A stretch of 64,000 bases of DNA, from NCBI RefSeq assembly GCF_029689945.1, contig NZ_CP121451.1, forward strand, positions 6,200,001 to 6,264,000. The letters run 5' to 3'. Both the position numbers and the translations under genes were made by a program. Below the pieces are notes generated by a model. It was given only the letters and a program-made list of their open reading frames with translations. It made no database searches and was not told the DNA's origin. The stretch's first letter is position 1. Every line of letters begins with the position of its first letter. Shown here piece by piece: positions 56,842 through 64,000 of the stretch. The DNA comes from Paenibacillus amylolyticus. Lineage in GTDB: Bacteria; Bacillota; Bacilli; Paenibacillales; Paenibacillaceae.

Positions 56842-57611
56842 ATGAACAGAACAACTTCCCCGTCCAAAAAGAACAAGATGCGCCTTCCATTGTATGCGGC
56901 AGGTGGTGCTGTAGTCGGTTTTCTCGGAGCCAGCGGTATCAACAAAATTCCCTCTAATCTGAATTGGACGCTGTCCGTGTACTATGACTATGATCTGTTA
57001 TTTGCATTACTGGCTGCTTCAGTGGTGGTTATGATGTTATTGAACACGATCAGTCTTGTTCGTACGCCATCTGTGCCTCCAACGGAAGATGAGGTGTATG
57101 GAGATTCTGACTCACTCATCTCTCCTGCTGAGCGTTCCCTCGGAAAAGCAATGGTCCTCAGCGGATTGAGCGTTATTGTTGCGCTTACCTGGGTCGCACT
57201 TGCTCTGTCCCTAAACGCTTCCAACAGAAATATGCCGAATTTCCCAAACTGTTTAACCTCGTGAATCTCATTGCTGCTTGTATCTCAATTATCATCGTCG
57301 TTGTGCTGCAAACACTGACTGTCAAACGGTACAACCGCTATTTCCCGGATCGTGCACTGGATCTGAACTCACGTAACATGAAGAAGGATCACTTCGAGAA
57401 ACTGGATGAAGGTGAGAAATGGATCGTGTATCGTGCAGCCTTCCGTTCTTTTCAGATGATGAATGTACTGCTTGGGATCGGAATGGTCTCTATGGTGCTG
57501 TATTCGGTTCTATTCACCTTCGCTCCATTTCCAATTGTAATGCTCGCTGTGATCTGGATTGCCAACATCGGAATCTATTATCTTGAAACCTACCGCGCAA
57601 GTAACCAGTAA
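56842..57611 (+). CDS. DUF3169 family membrane protein (frame break at about 57230)
   Basis: 256 residues when repaired. Four to five hydrophobic segments are visible: LPLYAAGGAVVGFLGASGI, LLFALLAASVVVMMLLNTIS, AMVLSGLSVIVALTWVALAL, LIAACISIIIVVVLQTLTV and the C-terminal VLLGIGMVSMVLYSVLFTF. The cytoplasmic loop RNMKKDHFEKLDEGEKWIVY is typical of DUF3169. One A missing from an AAA run near 57230 splits the frame. Always found beside small XRE regulators; function unknown. Confidence 0.85.
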
Positions 57612-57662
57612 TACATGGGTAAGTAACTTTTTTGTAAATATTTTCATAAAAGGAGTGTTTGC

Positions 57663-59869
57663 ATGCATCTATCCAATCGAAAGACCCGCTTCAGGTTTCT
57701 ATCCCTAACAGGAGCTTTCATGGCTGTAGTTCTGTCTCTCAGTCTGTGGGCACCCGCAGTTCAGGCGGAGACAGCGACTCCAGTAGCTGCCGAACAAGGA
57801 AAGACGAAAGCACTGACAACCGAAACGGCTACAACATTTCTCGATTCGTTCTTTGATTCGGCTGAGGCAAAAGCACATTATGTGGGAGCTTCCGTTGTTG
57901 TTGTGAAGGATGGTAAAGTTCTGGCGGAAAAAGGATACGGCTATGCTGATCAGGAGAACAAAACACCTATCGATCCGAAAAATACGGTCTTCCGTGTAGC
58001 CTCTGTCTCCAAAACGTTCACGTCAGCAGCTGTAATGCAGCTGGTCGAACAAGGCAAGGTTGATCTGCAAGCTGATTTTCAGACCTATGTGAAAGGACTC
58101 AAATTCGATAATCCTTTTGACAAACCTGTAACTGTGGAGAACCTGCTCACACACACGACCGGATTCGAGATCCGTGATCCCCAGCAGGAAGACATCCATA
58201 CTGATTTAGATAAATACATAGCGATGGAGGATTACGCTCAGCAACATACGCCTCCTGTCGTTCGAGAACCTGGTAGCGCCTACATGTACGATAACTTCTC
58301 GTTTTTGCTGCTGGGCATGATTGTTGAAAATGTAAGTGGCGAGCCCTTTGAATCCTATATGCAACAACATATCTTCAAACCGCTTGGCATGGACAACAGC
58401 AGCTTCATGCTCGACGAAAAGTTCCAAAAGCAACTTGCTATAGGCTATGATGCTGCACACAAACCGCTCGATCTGTACACCCTCTCTCCAACACCAATGC
58501 CTCAAGGCGGCATGTTGTCTACCACAGAGGATATCGGAAAATTCATGATTGCATTCCTGAATGATGGCGTGAAGGATAACGAGCGTATTCTCAAGGAATC
58601 TACAGTGAAAAGCATGGAGCAGTATCGTTCCGCCATTCATCCATTGCTGCCGGATACCACTTACGGATTCGAAGCACCGTTTCAGCTTCCTGGGCAGGAA
58701 GTAGTTCCAAAATCATTACGAAAGCAGGCGACCTGACTGGATTCAGCTCTTATCTCTTCCTTATTCCCGAGCAAAATACAGGCGTCTTCCTGACGTATAA
58801 TCAAAATGGAGCACTTCGTAATCTGTTCTACCCGGCATTCATTCAGAATTTCTTCCCGCAATATGCAGAGCCAGTGCAGTTCAAGGAATACACGCCGCAA
58901 TCCGCAGCTGAGCTGCAACGCTTTACCGGATTGTACGCAGACCTTCGACTTAGCACAATTGTAAGTTCTCTGAAAGGTGGCGGCGATAAGCCAGGACAAC
59001 TGAGCATTAACGATGTATTCCTGGGCCAACGCAATCTGATTCAAGTGGAAGATCATCTTTTCACAGACGAATTGACTGGTCAATTCACAGCATTCAAAGA
59101 AAATGCAGATGGCACCACATACCTGAAAGAACCTTACCTCAACCCTATGGGTTATGAGAAAAAAGGACAAAAGCCTGCGGGCTTCCGGGATGTTCGTGAG
59201 AACAGTCCTTATGCTGAAGCCATCTACGCAATACAATCTCTTGGATATTATGAGAATGATGCCAACAAGTCTTTCCAACCAAAAACGGCGGTGACACGAG
59301 CTGAATTTATTGAGAACAGCCTTAAACTGAGTGGATTGAAACCCAGCAAAACAACGCCTCCTGCAGGCACGGACTGGGCAGACCATGCGGCAGCGGGATA
59401 TATTCAACTTGGATATGAATTGGGTATGATTACGGGCACGGACGAACAGCAGTTTAAGCCGGATCAAGTCATTATCCGACAGGAAGCCATGGTCATGATG
59501 TGGAGAATTATGCAACTGCAATATCCTAGCGAACTGTTCAATGATGTGAAACTGGCGGGGCACACAGATGCATGGGCTGTACCAGCCATTCAGATGATGT
59601 ATACGCTCGGTATTCATGGACCTGAGGTGAAGGTATTGGAAGATGGATCCGTTGATTTCCTTTCCCGCAAACCTCTGATTCGTCAGGAAGAGGCGGCAAT
59701 CATGTATGCGCTGCTTACACAGCCGACAGATCGCATCGTAGCTGAACTGATGGCCGCACAGCAGCCACAAGCCGAACCTGCTCAAGGAGCCGAGCCTTCG
59801 GAAGAGACATCAGAAATTGCACCGATTCCATCACCAGCGACGGTCCCTTCTTCAGCATCAGTACAATAA
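57663..59869 (+). CDS. Exported serine hydrolase (beta-lactamase/DD-peptidase fold) with SLH domains (frame break at about 58700)
   Basis: 735 residues when repaired. A signal peptide ends AVQA near residue 35. The class C-like hydrolase domain has the SxxK motif VASVSKTFT (Ser114, Lys117), a Tyr-Asp-Asn motif in YMYDNFSFLLLG and HTTGFE. A linker domain follows. The C-terminus has three S-layer homology repeats (FRDVRENSPYAEAIYAIQSL, DWADHAAAGYIQLGYELGMI, HTDAWAVPAIQMMYTLGIHG). One base missing in GAA-GGT splits it at 58700. Likely a wall-anchored peptidase or esterase; the substrate is open. Confidence 0.88.
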
Positions 59870-59912
59870 AAAACTCTATTACCGATTAGACATATCATGT
59901 TTATTGCAAGAA

Positions 59913-59961
59913 AACAGGCTTGTTCGGAAGGATACGCATTCCTTCTCGAACAAGCCTGTTT
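59913..59961. terminator. Bidirectional terminator between SLH hydrolase and helical-repeat gene
   Basis: AACAGGCTTGTTCG.../CGAACAAGCCTGTT stem with inner AAGGA/TCCTT, between convergent genes. Confidence 0.85.
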
Positions 59962-59979
59962 CTTTATTTTGCTCCGTCT

Positions 59980-61034
59980 CTAAGCAATCAACGAGGATAC
60001 ATGTGTGTTTCCGTTACGCTGATCAAACTTGGCTGCAACGGTCTGAGCATATTCCTCAAAGTAATCTGCGAGCTTGAGCAAATCACCCGGCTCTCCCTCA
60101 TACGGGAAGGAAGCTGGCAGACGCAAGCGATAGCCTTCCGACTCTTTCTCTTAGCCCAACGCCGCAATAACGGAGCTGCCTTCGCATAATACATCATTTT
60201 GGCATACGCATCTTCATGATCGGCTGCGAGCATCAGTGTTTCTTCAAGGATATCAATGCCTTTGGACGGATTCGTAAGTGTAAGATACTCCATCTGCTCG
60301 GAAAAACTCTGCACAAAATCATTCTCACCCTTAATCAAGCGGTATCCCTTGACCTGATATTTATCGGCTTCCTCCGTCCGTCCCAGACGATATAACGGCA
60401 TCAGAATTTCCGACAATGTTAGATGCGGAATCTCCGCACAGCTCATGCGTCCTTTGAGAATAGGCTTCGCAGCTTCCAGTACCTTCTCATCGTCTCCTTT
60501 TAACATAAAATAACGCATAATCTCATCCTGCTCACACGCCTCGCAGTCACTCATGAAGTCGCGGTCTAATGTTCTGAACTTGTCATAGCTGCGTCCTGAT
60601 TCCTCCAGCTCTCCGAAATCCATAAAGATGCGGAAACGATAGTACCAGTAAGAACGCTCACTGTAACCATAAGACTTGAACCGTGCTCCGAAGTCCTCCA
60701 ATAGCTCCATGATCTTCTCGCGTGAGATTTCCGGGAAGTCGGGCATTTTGCCGAGAATCCATTTATAAGACCACAATAACGTTTCTTCATCATACTGCTC
60801 TGGTTGCTGATCGAACTTGCCTAGTTGCCAGGAAAAAGCGATCAAAGCTTTCATTGGATATCCACAGAAGGTGGCTACATCCACTATCTCTGAGCGTGCT
60901 TCGTACGCCTCCTCAACCATACCATTGACATCCGCTACCCGCGCTGCTTCCTCCAGAAAACCGAGCTTCGCTGGACCATTAGGCAGTTGATAGGCCTCTT
61001 CCATCAAATCTTCAAAATCCATCTCTGTCTTCAT
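59980..61034 (-). CDS. Helical-repeat protein coupled to Hsp90-like gene (frame break at about 60151)
   Basis: 351 residues when repaired. All-helical, with TPR-like pairs of helices (LPNGPAKLGFLEEAARVADV, WSYKWILGKMPDFPEISREK, LSEILMPLYRLGRTEEADKY). One G missing near 60151 shifts the last 60 residues; the restored frame reads EGYRLRLPASFPYEGEPGDL and ends at 59980. ATG 61034 overlaps the Hsp90 stop as TGATG, so translation is coupled. I do not recognise a named family; a partner or client adaptor of the Hsp90 is inferred from this coupling. Confidence 0.75.
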
Positions 61035-62869
61035 CAGGCATCCCCCTCATGATTCGTATTTGCACGTAAACCCCAATCAATAAAACGTACAATTCCCTGG
61101 TTCAACACTTCGAGTTCCTGTTTATTCATGGCATAATGCCCCATCATCAGTGCGTTGACATACAACATTTCAATAGCAATCGGTGTCATCTGATTATCTG
61201 GTGAAGTCAACACCCGTTTAATGATGGGATTGTTCACATTCAGATACAACGTCGAGTACCCTGCCGAATTAATGCCTGCTGACAATGAACCAAGGACAGA
61301 GGAGAATAAGTCTGTGCTTTCTTCGCTTGCTTTTTCCAGTGCACGCAGCGTGGATGATTCCTGCGAAAGGGTAAACAAGACCGGCAGATCCGATGGCTTG
61401 AATCCTTTTACCTCTGCCCGGCAGCGGAAACGTTGTAATGCCGAATCTGCCAAACGCAGCGCATCATAGTACTGGTTACGCTCCGCCGGTGCAACATCCG
61501 TGAATGTCATCGATACTTCATCTGGCTCAATTCGCTCGGTCTGTACATGGTTCAGTATGACAGGCAGCATCGCCATCAGTTCTTTGTCGTAGATATAACC
61601 TGCGTTGACGACCAGCATGGACTGTGCAGAAGCGACATGGTGAATCTGGCGGTATTCATCAATGGAGCCGGTGTAATACAGCGTATCCCCTTCATCAATC
61701 AGTTCACCCAATTCCCGGTGTCCTCTCGTCGTCTCAAAAGGTAGCCAGCGATGAATCATCGCGTAGAACGCCTGGTCTTGTACAGCCAGTGCCTTCATCG
61801 AAAGAGCATGCAGACGAATCAGCTTCTGCAGACGTTCGGTCTGATTCTCAGCCATGTCGGCCAGCCCCATACGCAGAGCGTCTCCAAGCTCGGAGCGCAC
61901 CTCTTCCAGCTTCTCATTTTCATAGAAATGTTCTCTTGACGCCGTCGGTTGAAGCTCATCGGTCCAGATCAGACATTTCACAAAGAACGCCCACTCCGGC
62001 AAAATGTTCTCGGCTTTCTCCGAGATCAGCATTCGCTTCAGGTACACCCGGTGAGAACGCTTGGCATTCAGATTCACTGCATGTGGCAGCACATACGCAA
62101 TGCCTCCCGTACGACCGGAAGCCGTTGTCAGCGGGATGAAATCCTGGAACTTCTCCCCCAGCAGACGTTCACCAAAAGCAAGCACGTCCGCTCGGCAGGA
62201 ACGGGCAAGCTCCGGGCGTGTAAGCCAGATCGGAGAATCCTGATTGACAACAGACTGCACCCCATCATGTATCAACGTGACCGGATAAGGAAGCAAAGCA
62301 CCGTAGTAAAATAAAGCTTCTTTTACATACTCCGCTTCAAAATAATGTGCTGCATCCGGCGTACAACGCAGATATACTTTCGTTCCGGGAGACAACTGTG
62401 TGTCCAACTGTCTAATCGTATATGTACCATCCGGCTTGCCTCTCCATTCCATCGAAGGGCCGCCCTTAATCGATTGCGTCAGCATAACGATCTCATGACT
62501 GACCATGAAACAGCTTAGCAGACCAATACCGAAACGCCCAATAAACGATGTCTCGCCATCCAGCAGTGCCTGTTGTCCCCGCTTCGAGGATTGTCCAATC
62601 ATCGCCAGAAACTCATGGATGTCCGCTTCGGTCAGTCCAACTCCGTTGTCCTCCACCATCATCGTCAATTGATCACCGGTTCCTGTCAGCTCAATCCGTG
62701 CTTCGCCCTGATATCCCGGCTCCACTTCCTTGCGTGCCGTGATCGCATCTGTTGCATTCTGCATAAGTTCACGCAAGAACACCTTGGGACTACTATATAG
62801 ATGGTTGGATAAAATCTGGATCATCCCGCTCAGGTTCACTTGAAAACGATATTCATTGGATGCTGTCAT
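61034..62869 (-). CDS. Divergent Hsp90 family ATPase (HtpG-like)
   Basis: A 611-residue GHKL chaperone. The N-terminal ATP site is intact: Glu/Asn in VFLRELMQNATDAITAR, DNGVGLTEADI, MIGQSSKRG and the lid Gly motif GRFGIGLLSCFMVS. The middle domain keeps a catalytic-type Arg region (RVYLKRMLISEKAENILPEW, TASREHFYENE). The C-terminus is divergent from canonical HtpG and lacks MEEVD. It resembles the HSP90-family proteins of actinobacteria and bacilli that are distinct from housekeeping HtpG. It is translationally coupled to a helical-repeat gene. Confidence 0.9.
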   Translation of the reverse strand: MTASNEYRFQVNLSGMIQILSNHLYSSPKVFLRELMQNATDAITARKEVEPGYQGEARIELTGTGDQLTMMVEDNGVGLTEADIHEFLAMIGQSSKRGQQALLDGETSFIGRFGIGLLSCFMVSHEIVMLTQSIKGGPSMEWRGKPDGTYTIRQLDTQLSPGTKVYLRCTPDAAHYFEAEYVKEALFYYGALLPYPVTLIHDGVQSVVNQDSPIWLTRPELARSCRADVLAFGERLLGEKFQDFIPLTTASGRTGGIAYVLPHAVNLNAKRSHRVYLKRMLISEKAENILPEWAFFVKCLIWTDELQPTASREHFYENEKLEEVRSELGDALRMGLADMAENQTERLQKLIRLHALSMKALAVQDQAFYAMIHRWLPFETTRGHRELGELIDEGDTLYYTGSIDEYRQIHHVASAQSMLVVNAGYIYDKELMAMLPVILNHVQTERIEPDEVSMTFTDVAPAERNQYYDALRLADSALQRFRCRAEVKGFKPSDLPVLFTLSQESSTLRALEKASEESTDLFSSVLGSLSAGINSAGYSTLYLNVNNPIIKRVLTSPDNQMTPIAIEMLYVNALMMGHYAMNKQELEVLNQGIVRFIDWGLRANTNHEGDA

Positions 62870-63305
62870 GATTCACTCACCTTCCTCTACGCCCGAAACA
62901 CAATATGTACCCATACGATGTATTCGTATGGATGTGTTAGACGAATTCATTATGTAATCGATAAAAACAGACGTTTCCCTTGCAGGTACGCCAAAACATC
63001 ACGTCAAATCGGCCCTGTGTTAGCAAGACCGGCGTTAGATGAATATTACAGGCATTCATGAGACGTATGGCCTTATCTTTCATTACCACATTATGAATAG
63101 CAATGAAACGGATGTTCTACCCTAAAATAAGGATACATGTTACACGCCATAGTGAAAACAAACCTGAGACCCGATTTCAGACAGACTTCAGGGTAAATAT
63201 GCACCCTACATTCGGGACTATTGAAGCAGGAATAGATCTTTTTTGTCGTCCATTTGAACGATATCTGCCTACCGTACGTATAATCTCCAAAACTCAGATC
63301 GGATG

Positions 63306-64000
63306 GTGAATATATATAATTAAAGCACGCAACATATCCAAGCAATTCAAGGTGCATCAAGCACTGCATGATGTCAGCTTCACAGTTAAACAAGGCAGTG
63401 TCACTGGGTTAATTGGCCCAACGGTTCAGGCAAAACAACACTGATCCGCATCATGAATGGGGTCTTGGGTGCTTCCGGTGGACAGGTAACCATTAACGGA
63501 TTGGATGCGGCTCTTGAATCGGAGAAAGTACTGGCCATGTGTGGCACCCTTACCGAACAAAGTGGACTATATGAAAATAGGAGCGGACGTGACAATCTGA
63601 TCTTCTTCGCAGATCTTTTTGGTCTGAAACATGCCGAAAAAAGGATTGATGAGCTTGTAACGCTGTTCGAATTGCAGGATTATCAGCATCGAAAAGTTGG
63701 CACCTATAGCACAGGCATGAAAAACGCCTGGGCCTTGCACGAGTACTGCTGCACCGTCCATCCATCCTGTTTCTGGATGAACCCACCAATGGTCTGGATC
63801 CGGATGGAATTCAGATGGTGCTGCGTGTGATCCGGCAATTAAATCAGGAAGAAAAGATGACGATTCTGGTCTCATCCTATGTGCTGTCCCAACTGTCAGC
63901 CGTCTGTGATCATTATATTTTCATGGAAAAAGGTCACATCGTTGAGGAAGGTACGGAGCAAGAGATCGTTAGCAGATACCTGTCCACACCGAAGCTCGAA
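63306..64000 (+). CDS. ABC transporter ATP-binding protein, partial (two frame breaks)
   Basis: The gene runs off the window. The reconstructed chain reads IKARNISKQFKVHQALHDVS, Walker A GLIGPNGSGKTTLIRIMNGV (one A missing near 63420), QSGLYENRSGRDNLIFFADL, the signature region STGMKKRLGLARVLL (one A missing near 63722) and Walker B ILFLDEPTNGLDPDG. DrrA/CcmA-type exporter ATPase, probably followed by a permease gene outside the window. The start is unclear: ATG-GTG near 63305 requires one more base correction. The gap 62870-63305 shows no gene I can support. Confidence 0.8.

Noticed and set aside
58682..59785. 367-codon minus-strand frame opposite the SLH hydrolase
   Set aside because: Antisense to SLH repeats; low-quality composition and no start signal.
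63091..63393. 100-codon minus frame and a 68-codon plus frame (63103-63309) in the gap before the ABC gene
   Set aside because: No ribosome site, no homology that I recognise, and composition unlike neighbouring genes; treated as non-coding.

Overview
The window looks like a chromosomal segment of a spore-forming, mesophilic Firmicute, most probably Paenibacillus. The evidence is gene content and order: CmpA, SprT, Tex, the ydcC-alr-ndoAI-ndoA block, SLH-domain exports, DUF2621, DUF3169 and DUF5702 proteins, a ydaO-type riboswitch, GlnR/TnrA boxes and typical AGGAGG ribosome-binding sites. The genus is inferred; no rRNA gene is present to confirm it.

Layout. 0-10 kb holds housekeeping genes (TetR regulator, yigZ, pgi, ppnP, tkt, purU, nfo, an epimerase). 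10.4-21 kb is a complete minus-strand Tad/Flp pilus operon (tadZ-tadA-tadB-tadC-flp-tadE-DUF5702-tadE2-tadV-FHA). Its leader carries an intrinsic terminator between a good promoter and the first gene. 21-29 kb is mixed: lipoprotein, thiol/redox proteins, ohr, mntH, HAD phosphatase, a c-di-AMP riboswitch controlling a small Rossmann-like protein, and glutathione peroxidase. 29.1-42.2 kb is a nitrogen block bounded by two direct tRNA-Leu(GAG) genes. It contains an orphan ureF paralogue, an HTH gene and a PAS gene, the urea ABC transporter urtABCDE (minus), and the urease operon ureABCFGD (plus). GlnR/TnrA-type boxes lie in front of all three units, so urea uptake and hydrolysis look co-controlled by nitrogen status.

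42-57 kb resembles the Bacillus subtilis alr-ndoA-...-tex-cmpA-sprT-trnS neighbourhood, but galA stands where the rsb-sigB genes would be. The tRNA array is split (Glu-Lys-Leu and Asn-Ser) around a deoR-HAD-mgtC group. 57-64 kb encodes an S-layer-anchored serine hydrolase, a divergent Hsp90 translationally coupled to a helical-repeat protein, and the start of an ABC transporter.

About 25 single-base indels interrupt otherwise intact genes (tkt, nfo, mntH, ureC, ureD, galA, ydcC and others). Most are one-base losses in short homopolymers or G/A runs. This looks like residual sequencing error rather than mass pseudogene formation, so interrupted genes are annotated as single CDSs with the break noted. 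Two interspersed repeat families (three and two copies) sit in intergenic gaps.
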